In this document: positions 18,736 through 27,313 of the stretch, one piece after another
Layout of the letters: each line of letters begins with the position of its first letter
How positions within the stretch are numbered: position 1 is the first letter of the stretch
Origin: Thermohalobaculum sp964576075
GTDB lineage: Bacteria > Pseudomonadota > Alphaproteobacteria > Rhodobacterales > Rhodobacteraceae
Assembly: GCA_964576075.1 (NCBI GenBank)
Contig: CAZNTX010000003.1
Location: 46,030-110,029 of the forward strand
DNA: 64,000 bases
Direction: 5' to 3'
Translations under genes and position numbers: made by a program
The notes under the pieces: model-generated
What the model was told of the DNA's origin: nothing
The model's input: only the letters and a program-made list of their open reading frames with translations
Database searches by the model: none

Positions 18736-20319
18736 ATGCCGAAATTCCAGGGCCCCGGCCGCTCGGCCGTCTATGCCGAGGGCGGGATCGCCGCGACCTC
18801 CCATCCGCTCGGCGCCAAGGCGGCCGTCGAGATGCTGGAGAGCGGGGGCAACGCCGTCGACGCCGCGATCGCGGGCGCCGTGCTCCTCGGGATCTGCGAG
18901 CCGCAGATGACCGGGCTCGGCGGCGACATGTTCGCCATCGTCAAGCCCGCGGGCTCGGAGGATCTCGTCGGGATCAACGCCTCCGGCCGCGCGCCCGCGG
19001 GGCTCGACGCCGAGGCGCTCCGCGCCGAGGGGCTCGCGGCGATGCCAGAGCGCGACGGGCGGGCGGCGGTCGTCCCGGGCGCGGTGGCGGGCTTCGCCGC
19101 GCTCGCCGAGGCGCATGGGCGGAAGGGCCTCGCCGCGGCCCTCGCGCCCGCGATCCGGTATGCGGAGGCGGGCGTGCCCGTCGCCCCCCGCGTCGCGCAT
19201 GACTGGGCGGAGGCGGCGGACGCGCTCCGCGACCACGGGCGGGCGCATTACCTCCCGGGCGGCGCGGCCCCGGCCATCGGCACCGTCTTCCGCGCGCCGG
19301 GGCAGGCGGAGGCGCTCCGGCGCATCGCCGCGGACGGCCCGCGCGCGTTCTACGAAGGGGAGGTGGCGGAGGACATGGTCGCCGCCCTTCGCGCCGCCGG
19401 GGGCGCGCACACGCTCGAGGATTTCGCCGCCTGCGCCGCGGACTGGGTGGAGCCGATCTCCGCCCCCTATCGCGGGGTCGAGGTGGTCGAACTGCCGCCC
19501 AACGGGCACGGGGCCACCGCGCTCCTGATGCTGCGGATGCTCGGGCGGTTCGAGGCGGCGGGGCTCGACCCCTGGGGCGCCGACCGCGCCCATCTCGAGA
19601 TGGAGATCGCCAAGCTCGGCTATGCCGCCCGCAACCAGGCGATCGCGGACCCCGCGCATATGACCATGTCGGTCGCCGATTTCGTCTCCGAGACCACCGC
19701 CGCCGAGCTCGCCGGCCGGATCGACATGGCCCGCGCCGCGCCGATGCCGGAGGACCCCCTCGGCGCGCCGCATCGCGACACCATCTACATCACCGTGGTG
19801 GACCGCGACCGGATGGCGGTGTCGCTGATCTATTCGATCTTCCACAGCTTCGGCTCGGGGATCGCGTCGGAGAAGTTCGGCATCCTGTTCAACAACCGCG
19901 CCGCCGGCTTCACGCTCCGACCCGGCCACCCCAACGAAGCGGCAGGGGGGAAGCGCCCGCTCCACACCATCATTCCGGGGATGATCCGCGAGGGCGGGCG
20001 GGTCACGGTGCCCTTCGGCGTGATGGGCGGACCCTACCAGGCGGCGGGGCATCTGCGCTTCGTCTCCAACCTCGCCGATCACGGCCTCGGCCTGCAGGAG
20101 GCGATCGACGGCCCGCGCGTGTTCTTCGAGGGCGATGCGCTGAAGCTCGAGGCGGGCTATGGCGAGGGCGTGGCCGAGGCGCTTCGCGCCCGCGGGCACG
20201 GCATCGTCCGGCCGGAGGCCGGCATCGGCGGCGCCCAGGCGATCCGCATCGACCATTCCCGCGGCCTGCTGATCGGCGCCTCCGACCCCCGCAAGGACGG
20301 CATCGCTCTCGGCTATTGA
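18736..20319 (+). CDS. ggt: Gamma-glutamyltransferase family protein
   Basis: A 527-residue N-terminal nucleophile hydrolase of the gamma-glutamyltranspeptidase family, which cleaves glutathione or related gamma-glutamyl compounds. The large-subunit signature GGNAVDAAIAGAVLLGICEP (residues 37-56) and MTGLGGDMFA are clear. The likely self-cleavage nucleophile is T349 in HRDTIYITVVDRD, which becomes the small-subunit N-terminus. No signal peptide is visible, so unlike E. coli Ggt it is probably cytoplasmic, as in the YwrD-like branch. It is monocistronic and followed by a large inverted repeat. Confidence 0.92.
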   Translation: MPKFQGPGRSAVYAEGGIAATSHPLGAKAAVEMLESGGNAVDAAIAGAVLLGICEPQMTGLGGDMFAIVKPAGSEDLVGINASGRAPAGLDAEALRAEGLAAMPERDGRAAVVPGAVAGFAALAEAHGRKGLAAALAPAIRYAEAGVPVAPRVAHDWAEAADALRDHGRAHYLPGGAAPAIGTVFRAPGQAEALRRIAADGPRAFYEGEVAEDMVAALRAAGGAHTLEDFAACAADWVEPISAPYRGVEVVELPPNGHGATALLMLRMLGRFEAAGLDPWGADRAHLEMEIAKLGYAARNQAIADPAHMTMSVADFVSETTAAELAGRIDMARAAPMPEDPLGAPHRDTIYITVVDRDRMAVSLIYSIFHSFGSGIASEKFGILFNNRAAGFTLRPGHPNEAAGGKRPLHTIIPGMIREGGRVTVPFGVMGGPYQAAGHLRFVSNLADHGLGLQEAIDGPRVFFEGDALKLEAGYGEGVAEALRARGHGIVRPEAGIGGAQAIRIDHSRGLLIGASDPRKDGIALGY

Positions 20320-20336
20320 GGCGGGCGAACGGCAGG

Positions 20337-20413
20337 GCGCTCTTCGGGTCCCTGCGGACCCTCATCCCGCCAAGCCTATCCGCGATGAGGGTCCGCAGGG
20401 ACCCGAAGAGCGC
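20337..20413. repeat. Long nested inverted repeat between ggt and hspQ (copy 1)
   Basis: Two perfect 30-base arms (20337-20366 and 20384-20413) surround a 17-base loop in the gap between convergent ggt and hspQ. Each arm also contains its own hairpin: GGGTCC-CTGC-GGACCC on the left and GGGTCC-GCAG-GGACCC on the right. The arm ends CTCATC/GATGAG and CTCTTCG/CGAAGAG recur in a second element at 27881-27953. The element can act as a bidirectional terminator and may belong to a dispersed repeat family. Confidence 0.8.
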
Positions 20414-20445
20414 GCCGGCTCAACGCGCCGACGGCGCCTCGGCCG

Positions 20446-20775
20446 TCAATGGCACTGGTCGGTGCCGATCCGGTATTCCCCGTCGGAGAGCTCTTCGAAG
20501 AAGTCGAAGACCTCCGGATGCTCCACTGGCTCGCCGGAATGGTCTGGCAGGAGGTTCTGCTCCGAGACATAGGCGATGTAATAGCTCGTCTCGTTCTCGG
20601 CGAAGAGGTGGTAGAAGGGCTGGTCCTTGCGCGGGCGGATCTCCTCTGGGATCGAGAGCCACCATTCCTCGGTGTTGGAGAACTCCGGATCGACGTCGAA
20701 GATCACACCCCGAAAGGGGTGGAAGCGATGCTTGACGATCTGGCCGATCTTGTAACGCGCATCCCGACGCAGCAT
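20446..20775 (-). CDS. hspQ: Heat shock protein HspQ
   Basis: HspQ (109 residues) is a small hemimethylated-DNA-binding-like protein that in E. coli promotes DnaA turnover and acts as a Lon specificity factor. Recognisable parts are YKIGQIVKHRFHPFRGVIFD near the N-terminus and WWLSIPEEIRPRKDQPFYHL in the middle, followed by SYYIAYVSEQNL. The ATG at 20773-20775 is preceded by GAGGAG at an eight-base spacing; a longer in-frame start has none. I saw no clear heat-shock promoter upstream. Confidence 0.93.
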   Translation of the reverse strand: MLRRDARYKIGQIVKHRFHPFRGVIFDVDPEFSNTEEWWLSIPEEIRPRKDQPFYHLFAENETSYYIAYVSEQNLLPDHSGEPVEHPEVFDFFEELSDGEYRIGTDQCH

Positions 20776-20963
20776 GGTGCGGGCTCCTCGATGCTCTGGC
20801 CTCATTCGGTCCCTCTACCCCAGGCGCGAGCCGGCTGTCCACCTGCGCTTGGTCGCGCCGCAGCATGGCCGACGGGCGCGGGAGCCGCAAATACGACGTG
20901 ATTCGCCCCCCCATCCCGTGGTATCCTCCCGGCAAAATATAGATCGAGCAGGCACGGCTTCAT

Positions 20964-21554
20964 ATGCGGATCACCCGTCTCGCCCCTCTTCTGATGGCGG
21001 TGCTCCTCTGCTCCTGCGGGCGGGGCCCGGAGAGCGAGGCGCCGCGCGCGCAGGATGACGCCTGCGCCCTCTTCGCCGAGCGCCCGGGATGGCGCGAGGC
21101 GGTGGAGCGGGCCGAGCTGCGATGGGGCGCGCCCAAGGAGCTGCAGCTCGCCATCATCTGGCGCGAATCGAGCTTCCGCGCCGCGGTGCGCCCGCCAAAG
21201 GAGTATGCGCTCGGGGTGATCCCGGTCGGCCGCCCCTCCTCCGCCTTCGGCTATGCGCAGGCGATCGACGGGACCTGGGACTGGTATCGCCGCGAGACCG
21301 GCAACGACGACGCCGACCGGACGGATTTCGAGGACGCCGCCGATTTCGTCAGCTGGTATGTCTACAAGACGATCCGGTCGAACGCGATCCACCCCTTCGA
21401 CGCCTATAACCACTACCTCGCCTATCACGAGGGGCATACCGGCTATCGCCGCGGGAGCTGGCGCGAGAAGGCCTGGCTGAAGCGCGCGGCGCGGCAGGTG
21501 GCGGAGCAGGCGGCGCGCTATCGGGGCCAGATCGGGCGCTGCGCCGTCGGCTGA
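20964..21554 (+). CDS. Lipoprotein with a lytic transglycosylase (SLT) domain
   Basis: A 196-residue exported protein. Residues 1-17 form a signal peptide ending in a lipobox-like LLCSC with C18 as the acylated cysteine. The SLT fold follows: IIWRESSFRAAVRPP with the catalytic glutamate, SSAFGYAQAIDGTWDWY, then NHYLAYHEGHTGY. It should cleave peptidoglycan at the membrane-facing side of the periplasm. The gene is separate from the larger lytic transglycosylase at 25591 and divergent from hspQ. Confidence 0.88.
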   Translation: MRITRLAPLLMAVLLCSCGRGPESEAPRAQDDACALFAERPGWREAVERAELRWGAPKELQLAIIWRESSFRAAVRPPKEYALGVIPVGRPSSAFGYAQAIDGTWDWYRRETGNDDADRTDFEDAADFVSWYVYKTIRSNAIHPFDAYNHYLAYHEGHTGYRRGSWREKAWLKRAARQVAEQAARYRGQIGRCAVG

Positions 21555-21558
21555 GGGC

Positions 21559-22521
21559 TCAGCGCAGGACGAGCTCGACGCGGCGGTTGAGCGCCCGGCC
21601 CTCCGCGGTGGCGTTGCTCGCCACGGGGGCGAGGAAGCCCACCCCCTCGGCGGACATCTGCGCCGCCGGCACGCCGCGCTCGACGAGCGCCGCGCGCACC
21701 GCCTCGGCCCGGCGGAGAGAGAGCGCCCGGTTGGCGTCGAGCCCGCCGCGATTGTCCGAATGCCCGACGATGACGACGGAGAGCGCGTCGTCGGCCCGCA
21801 GGAGGCGGGCGATCAGGTCGAGGGCGGGGCCGGAGCTCTCGGAGAGCCGCGCGCCGCCGGTCTCGAAGGCGAGGCCCTCGATCGGCAGATGGCCGTCGGC
21901 GAGGAGGCGGTCGCGCAAGCTCGCCTCGTCGCGCGGGAGCACGATCTCCTCGGCCTCGGCGAGCGGCGCCGCCTCCGCGGGCGCGAGGTCGGGCGCCTCG
22001 GGCACCGGCGCGGGGTCGACCGTGACGGTCTGCACATGCACCCGGCCGAGCGCACGGCTGACGAGCACGGAGGCGACCGCCGGCGCCTCGCCCCGCCGCT
22101 CGGCTGAGATCTGGTGGAACGCATGCGCGTCGACCACCATCTCCGGGGCCGGCAACAGGGTGAGGGCGAAGCGGAAGTCGAGCCCGCCGCAAGCCGCCCC
22201 CGCGCAGTCGAGCAGGATGTCGAAGCCGAGGTCTTCGAGGCGGGCGCGATAGGCGCTCGCGACGGCCTCCGGCCCCGCCTCCGCTGCGTCGATCCGGAAC
22301 GCCTCCCAGACCACGCGGCCATGGACCCGGCGCAGCGTCTCCTCCGCGCCCGCGGGGGCGATGGGCAGGTCGTAATGGTCGCGCTCCCGGTCGAGGCGGA
22401 CGGTGCGGACCGCCCCCTCCGGCGCCTCGAGGGCGGGCAGCTCGGCCAGCGCCCCGGCCCCGCCGAGGGCCGAGGCGAGAAGCGCCGCCGCCGCGCGCCG
22501 TCCGGTCCGCCTGAGCGCCAT
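21559..22521 (-). CDS. OmpA-domain periplasmic/outer-membrane protein
   Basis: A 320-residue exported protein. Residues 1-26 are a signal peptide (arginine-rich start, hydrophobic core ending ALA). The middle region with RDHYDLPIAPAG and CAGAACGGLDF recalls DUF4892-type domains, an uncertain impression. The C-terminal OmpA-like peptidoglycan-binding domain (about 205-320) has VVIVGHSDNRGG and ends NRRVELVLR. A proline/alanine-rich linker joins the two parts. It converges with the lipoprotein transglycosylase gene, which fits a shared envelope location but no demonstrated link. Confidence 0.9.
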   Translation of the reverse strand: MALRRTGRRAAAALLASALGGAGALAELPALEAPEGAVRTVRLDRERDHYDLPIAPAGAEETLRRVHGRVVWEAFRIDAAEAGPEAVASAYRARLEDLGFDILLDCAGAACGGLDFRFALTLLPAPEMVVDAHAFHQISAERRGEAPAVASVLVSRALGRVHVQTVTVDPAPVPEAPDLAPAEAAPLAEAEEIVLPRDEASLRDRLLADGHLPIEGLAFETGGARLSESSGPALDLIARLLRADDALSVVIVGHSDNRGGLDANRALSLRRAEAVRAALVERGVPAAQMSAEGVGFLAPVASNATAEGRALNRRVELVLR

Positions 22522-22591
22522 GCCGTCCTCCGCGATCGCTGCCGGCGGGAGAATGCCAGCAGGGCCGCGGATCGCAAGGGGCAGAGGGGGC

Positions 22592-23305
22592 TCAGCCGCG
22601 GGCGCGGTAGTGGTAGCGGGCGGCGACGGTCATGCCAGCGCCCGCATAGAGCGCGCGGGCCGGAGCGTTGGCCTCGGAGACGGCGAGGGCGAGCGTCTCG
22701 GCCCCCTGCTCCGCGGCCCAGTTGGCCGCGCCCGAGAGGAGCATCCGCCCGGCCCCCTGCCGCCGCGCCCGCGTCGCGACTTCGACCGCATGGAGCATCG
22801 CCACCTCGCGGTCGCAGGCGGCGAAGGCGACGGCCACCGCCCGGTCCCCGATCCGCGCCACCAGGGTGAGCTTCGCGCCCCGCGGACGCGCCATCACCGC
22901 GAGCCGCGCGGGGCCGATCCCGCCCGCCGCCCAGATCTCCTCGACGATGGCGAGCGGGGTGGTGACACGGATGACGCGCGCCGTCTCGTCCCCCGGATCG
23001 GTGAGCGCGGCGACCGGGGCGGCATAGACCGCCACCGGGTCGAGCAGCGCATAGCCCGCGGCGGCGAGGGCGGCGTCGAGCGCGCCCTCCTCCGGCGTGA
23101 GGCGGAAGAGCGGCGCCTGCCCCCAGGTGGCCATGGCGGCCTCCGCGGCGGCGATCTCCGGCGTCTCCCCAGGCACGCACGCCGAGGCGGCGGAGACGCG
23201 CTTGCCCCCGCCCCCGCCGCGGCGCAGCACCCAGCCGGCCTCCGCGCGGGTCTCGGCGGCGGGCCAGGTCGCGTCGATCGCGGCGAGGAGGCGGGCGGGC
23301 TCCAT
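22592..23305 (-). CDS. GNAT-family N-acetyltransferase
   Basis: A 237-residue acetyltransferase with a long N-terminal extension. The acetyl-CoA motif lies in EVATRARRQGAGRMLLSGAA (about 177-196) and the terminal LYAGAGMTVAARYHYR is typical of the fold. The start codon shares one base with the smpB stop (TGATG), so translation is coupled to smpB. The substrate is unknown. Confidence 0.87.
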   Translation of the reverse strand: MEPARLLAAIDATWPAAETRAEAGWVLRRGGGGGKRVSAASACVPGETPEIAAAEAAMATWGQAPLFRLTPEEGALDAALAAAGYALLDPVAVYAAPVAALTDPGDETARVIRVTTPLAIVEEIWAAGGIGPARLAVMARPRGAKLTLVARIGDRAVAVAFAACDREVAMLHAVEVATRARRQGAGRMLLSGAANWAAEQGAETLALAVSEANAPARALYAGAGMTVAARYHYRARG

Positions 23306-23784
23306 CAGCGCTCCTTCATCAGGCGGGCCTTCTCGCGCTGCCAGTCCCGCTTCTTCTCGGTGTCGCGCTTGTCGGCCATCTTCTTGCCCTTGGCGAGGCC
23401 GAGCTCGAGCTTCGCCACGCCCTTCTCGTTGAAGTAGAGCTTGAGGGGGACCATCGTCATCCCCTCGCGCCCGACGCCCTGGTCGAGCCTCGCGAGCTCG
23501 CGCTTGTGGACGAGGAGCTTGCGCCGGCGCCGGGGCTCGTGGCCGAAGGCGGCGGATTTCGCCTGGGAGAATTCGGGGATGTAGGAGTTGATCAGCCAGA
23601 GCTCCCCGTCCTCGACGCTGGCATAGCTCTCGGCGATGTTGGCCTTGCCCTCGCGCAGCGACTTCACCTCGGAGCCCTGCAGCATGATGCCCGCCTCGAG
23701 CGTGTCCTCGATGAAATACTGATGCCGCGCCTTGCGGTTCTCGGCGGCGAGCTTGGTGTCGAGCTTGGGTTTTTTCTGGGCCAT
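23305..23784 (-). CDS. smpB: tmRNA-binding protein SmpB
   Basis: SmpB (159 residues) carries tmRNA to stalled ribosomes for trans-translation. The beta-barrel motifs NRKARHQYFIEDTLEAGI and GSEVKSLREGKANI are clear, with VPLKLYFNEKGVAKLELGLA after them, and the basic C-terminal tail KRDTEKKRDWQREKARLMK is present. No ssrA (tmRNA) gene was found next to it; elsewhere in the genome is expected. It is upstream of and coupled to a GNAT gene. Confidence 0.97.
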   Translation of the reverse strand: MAQKKPKLDTKLAAENRKARHQYFIEDTLEAGIMLQGSEVKSLREGKANIAESYASVEDGELWLINSYIPEFSQAKSAAFGHEPRRRRKLLVHKRELARLDQGVGREGMTMVPLKLYFNEKGVAKLELGLAKGKKMADKRDTEKKRDWQREKARLMKER

Positions 23785-23842
23785 GGCCGCGCCGATTTAG
23801 GCGCGGGGCGCGGGGATGTCCATGGGCCTTGCGCGGGGGGCT

Positions 23843-24460
23843 TCAGGCGGGCTTGAGCTTCAGCACGTCCTTGCGCAGGCGGACCGCCTCCTTGATCTCG
23901 ACCTTCATCGTCTTGACGACGCGCTTCAGCAGCGACTTCGCCTTCTTCACCGCGCTGTTGGCGCCGGAGACTTCGCCGATCCAGGAGACGACGAGGCGGA
24001 GCACGTTGCGGAAGGTGTTGACGATGGCGAGCGCCGCACCGAGCGGGTTCAGCGCCGAGAAAAAGTCCGTCACCCAGCCGAACACCTCCCTCAGCATCTT
24101 GACGTAGCGCATGAAGAGGCGCTTCAGCGTGCCGATGATCCGGTTGGGGTCGGCGGCCTTGCGGATCAGGGCGATGATCTTGTTGCCGAGGCGCAGCGCG
24201 CTTTTGGCGATGTTCGGCACCGCTTCGAGCGCGCCGAAGACACGGTCCTTCAGCCCGACGATCCTGTCGACCACCGCCTGGCCGACCTTGGAGGCGATCT
24301 CGTGGCCCTTGGTGACGAGGTTGTCGAAGAACTTGGTCGCGGTGGAGAATTTCGCGTTGATCTGCTTGAAGACGACCTTCCAGAGATGGAACAGCCGATC
24401 CTGGTAGCGCTCGACGGCGCGCAGCACCGGCGCGGTGGGGTCGTTCGCCTGCTTCGCCAT
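23843..24460 (-). CDS. Unknown lysine-rich amphipathic helical protein
   Basis: I do not recognise this 205-residue protein. It is rich in Lys, Phe, Val and Ile and reads as a chain of amphipathic helices with regular hydrophobic spacing (for example LIRKAADPNRIIGTLKRLF). One hydrophobic stretch at about residues 130-155 could enter a membrane. There is no signal peptide. Lysine rather than arginine use departs from neighbouring proteins. GGGAGAG five bases before the ATG supports translation. It stands alone between dapA and smpB on the same strand. An apolipoprotein- or phasin-like surface-binding role is possible but unproven. Confidence 0.75.
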   Translation of the reverse strand: MAKQANDPTAPVLRAVERYQDRLFHLWKVVFKQINAKFSTATKFFDNLVTKGHEIASKVGQAVVDRIVGLKDRVFGALEAVPNIAKSALRLGNKIIALIRKAADPNRIIGTLKRLFMRYVKMLREVFGWVTDFFSALNPLGAALAIVNTFRNVLRLVVSWIGEVSGANSAVKKAKSLLKRVVKTMKVEIKEAVRLRKDVLKLKPA

Positions 24461-24521
24461 GACTTCTCTCCCGGGTTTGCCCGAGGGTAACCGATAGCGA
24501 CCGCAGGCTCAACTCCGGGGC

Positions 24522-25400
24522 TCAGCGCCCGAGCAGCCCCGCATGCGCCATCGCCGCCCGGATCGCCTCCTTGGCGGGCTCGGACAGCTCCATGAGCGGG
24601 GGGCGCACCGTCGGCTCGCAGCGCCCGAGGAGGGAGAGCGCGTATTTCGCCCCGCAGAGCCCGGGCTCGAGGAAGAGCGCGGTGTGCAGCGGCATCAGCT
24701 TGTCGTGGATCTCGAGCGCGCGGGCGTAGTTGCGCACGAGCGTCTGCTCCTGGAACTCCGAGCAGAGCGCGGGCGCGACATTGGCCGTCACCGAGATCGC
24801 GCCTGTCCCGCCATGGGCGTTGAAGCCGAGGGCCGAGGCGTCCTCGCCGGAGAGCTGGACGAAGTCGTGCCCGCAGAGCTCGCGCTGCAGCGAGACGCGG
24901 GCCACGTCCCCGGTCGCGTCCTTGACGCCGACGATCCGCGGCAGTCGGGCGAGCTTGGCCATCGTCTCGGGCATCATGTCGACGACCGAGCGCGAGGGGA
25001 TGTTGTAGATGACGATCGGGATCTCCACCGCCTCGTGCAGGGTGAAGAAGTGGTGGATCATGCCGGCCTGGGTCGGCTTGTTGTAGTAGGGGGTGACGAC
25101 GAGGGCCGCGTCGGCGCCGACCTCCTTGGCGTGCTGGGTGAAGCGGATCGCCTCGGCGGTGTTGTTCGAGCCGGTGCCGGCGACCACCGGGACCCGCCCG
25201 CGCGCCTGGTCGACGACGATCTCGATCACCCGCTCGTGCTCCTCGAAGGAGAGCGTCGGGCTCTCTCCGGTGGTGCCGACGGGGACGAGCCCGTGGGTGC
25301 CCTCCGCGATCTGCCAGTCGACGAGCGCGCGCAGCGCCTCCTCGTCGATCTCGTGCCCGGCGAAGGGGGTGACGAGGGCGGTCAGCGATCCTTTGAGCAT
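24522..25400 (-). CDS. dapA: 4-hydroxy-tetrahydrodipicolinate synthase
   Basis: DapA (292 residues) condenses pyruvate with aspartate semialdehyde at the start of lysine/diaminopimelate synthesis. The TIM-barrel markers are VGTTGESPTL (41-50), Tyr in IYNIPSR (131-137), and Schiff-base lysine K160 in GVKDATGD. The ATG at 25398-25400 gives the family length; longer in-frame extensions add only low-complexity sequence. It has its own promoter and is divergent from the transglycosylase gene. Confidence 0.96.
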   Translation of the reverse strand: MLKGSLTALVTPFAGHEIDEEALRALVDWQIAEGTHGLVPVGTTGESPTLSFEEHERVIEIVVDQARGRVPVVAGTGSNNTAEAIRFTQHAKEVGADAALVVTPYYNKPTQAGMIHHFFTLHEAVEIPIVIYNIPSRSVVDMMPETMAKLARLPRIVGVKDATGDVARVSLQRELCGHDFVQLSGEDASALGFNAHGGTGAISVTANVAPALCSEFQEQTLVRNYARALEIHDKLMPLHTALFLEPGLCGAKYALSLLGRCEPTVRPPLMELSEPAKEAIRAAMAHAGLLGR

Positions 25401-25448
25401 GGGCTTGGGCTCCGGGGTGGTCTGTCTCGGGCTCTCGGCGTGGGGGCG

Positions 25449-25477
25449 CTGATAGGCGGTTTCCGGGGCGCGGGCAA
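25449..25477 (-). promoter_or_regulatory. Candidate dapA promoter
   Basis: On the minus strand TTGCCC (25472-25477) and TATCAG (25449-25454) are 17 bases apart, about 50 bases upstream of dapA. The -10 matches the sigma-70 consensus at four positions. Confidence 0.5.
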
Positions 25478-25590
25478 GCGATCCGCGCGCCCTCGCGCCG
25501 GCGTCATCGGCCCGCCTTCGCCGATGCGCGCGGCGCGGGGCTGTGCTAGCGTTGGTGCGTTGCGATGCGGAACACTCGGGAGCTTGCCGA

Positions 25591-27213
25591 ATGCGGGCCT
25601 TGGCCGTCGTCTGTCTTCTCGCCCTCACCCTCTTCGCGCCGCTGGCCGGATGGGCCGCGGGGCCGCTCGATCTGGCGGAGGCGCGCGCCAAGGGCGCCGT
25701 CCTGCGCGCGGCGCTCGCCCTCGGCGAAACCGGCGACTGGGGCGCCGCGGAGGCCATGGCCGAGGCCGAGGGCGATCCGCTGCTCGCCGACATCGTGCTC
25801 TGGCGCAAGCTCCGCGCCGGTGCCGGCAGCCCGGGGGAATACCGCGCCTATGCCGCCCGCCGCCCCTCCTGGCCCGGGCACACCCAGCTTCGCGAGGTCG
25901 TGCTCGGCGAGACCGAGACCCGCGCGCGCCGCGGCCTCGCCGACACCGCGCTGACCAACTGGCGCACGTTCTCCCGCCTCTACGAGCGCGACCGGATGGC
26001 CGCGGGGGAGCTTCTCGCCAATCTCTCCGCCGACCCCGCGGCGCTCGGCGACCCCGAGGTGTGGGCCGACCGGCGCCGCCGCCTCGCCCGCCAGGCCGCG
26101 CGCGAGGGGCGGCCCGACCTCGCCTACCGCATCGCCGCGCGGCACCACCTGACCCCCGGCGCCGGCTATCCGTATGCCGCCTGCGAGTGGATCGCGGGCT
26201 GGGTGGCGCTGCGCAAGCTCGACGACGCCGAGCAGGCCCTGGCGCATTTCCAGCGCTTCGAGGCCGCCGTCGAGACGCCCATTTCCACCGCGCGGGCGGG
26301 CTATTGGCTCGGGCGGACCTATGCCGCGCTCGGCCGCGCCGAGGAGGCCCGCGCCGCCTATGCCCGCGCCGCCGAGCATCAGACCGCCTTTTACGGCCAG
26401 CTCGCCGCGGAGGAGATCGGCGCACCGGGCGATCCGCGCCTCGCCTCGGCCGAGCTGCCGGATTGGCGGACGGCGCCCGCGCTCCAGACCGACGAGGTGC
26501 GCATGGCGGCCATCCTCTTCTATGCCGGGGAGGAGAGCCTCGCGGCGCTGACGCTCCGCCGCGTCGGACGCCGGCTCTCGGACGCCGGCTCCTTCGGCGC
26601 GCTCGGCCGGCTCGCCATCGAGATCGGCCAGCCCCATGTGGCGGTGCGCGTCGCCAAGACCGCGGCGCGCAAAGGGATCGTGGTGCACCCGGCCTACTAC
26701 CCGCTCCATCCGGTGGGCGGCTACGTCACCGATGTCGAACCCGCCTTCGCGCTCTCGATCGCGCGCCAGGAGACCGAGCTCAACCCGGTCGCCGTCAGCC
26801 ATGCCGGGGCGCGCGGGCTGATGCAGCTCATGCCGGGGACCGCGAAGCTCGTCGCCGGGCAGCTCGGCGAGCCCTATTCCGCGAACCGCCTGCTGACGGA
26901 CTGGCGCTACAACGCCCGCCTCGGCAGCCGCTATCTGGCCGACCGGGTGGCGCAGTTCGGCGGCTCCTATCTCCTCGCCGCGGCGGCCTACAATGCCGGG
27001 CCGCGCCGGGCCGACGACTGGATCGCCGCCTATGGCGATCCGCGCCTGCCCGGGGTCGACGTGATCGACTGGATGGAGACGATCCCCTTCCGCGAGACCC
27101 GGAACTACGTGCAGCGGGTGATGGAGGGGCTCCATGTCTACCGCTCGCGCATCGCCGGGCGGGCGCTGCCGGTCTCGATCCGCGCCGATCTCGCCCGCGG
27201 CGCCCGGGGCTGA
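25591..27213 (+). CDS. slt: Soluble lytic murein transglycosylase
   Basis: A 540-residue periplasmic enzyme that cleaves the MurNAc-GlcNAc bond of peptidoglycan. Residues 1-23 are a signal peptide (RALAVVCLLALTLFAPLAGWAA). A long alpha-superhelical region with TPR-like repeats (about 25-370) precedes the SLT catalytic domain. The catalytic glutamate is E394 in IARQETELNP, followed by GARGLMQLMPGTAK and AAAYNAGPRRADDW. The ATG at 25591 follows GGGAG at eight bases and is better placed than an upstream in-frame ATG. Confidence 0.94.
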   Translation: MRALAVVCLLALTLFAPLAGWAAGPLDLAEARAKGAVLRAALALGETGDWGAAEAMAEAEGDPLLADIVLWRKLRAGAGSPGEYRAYAARRPSWPGHTQLREVVLGETETRARRGLADTALTNWRTFSRLYERDRMAAGELLANLSADPAALGDPEVWADRRRRLARQAAREGRPDLAYRIAARHHLTPGAGYPYAACEWIAGWVALRKLDDAEQALAHFQRFEAAVETPISTARAGYWLGRTYAALGRAEEARAAYARAAEHQTAFYGQLAAEEIGAPGDPRLASAELPDWRTAPALQTDEVRMAAILFYAGEESLAALTLRRVGRRLSDAGSFGALGRLAIEIGQPHVAVRVAKTAARKGIVVHPAYYPLHPVGGYVTDVEPAFALSIARQETELNPVAVSHAGARGLMQLMPGTAKLVAGQLGEPYSANRLLTDWRYNARLGSRYLADRVAQFGGSYLLAAAAYNAGPRRADDWIAAYGDPRLPGVDVIDWMETIPFRETRNYVQRVMEGLHVYRSRIAGRALPVSIRADLARGARG

Positions 27214-27313
27214 CGCCGGAGGCGAGCGGCGCGGCGGCGCGGCACAGTTTGGACTGATTCTTGATTTTACCGCCGGACCGCGCCACTTCTGGGACAAACA
27301 CCGGAGGTGCCCC

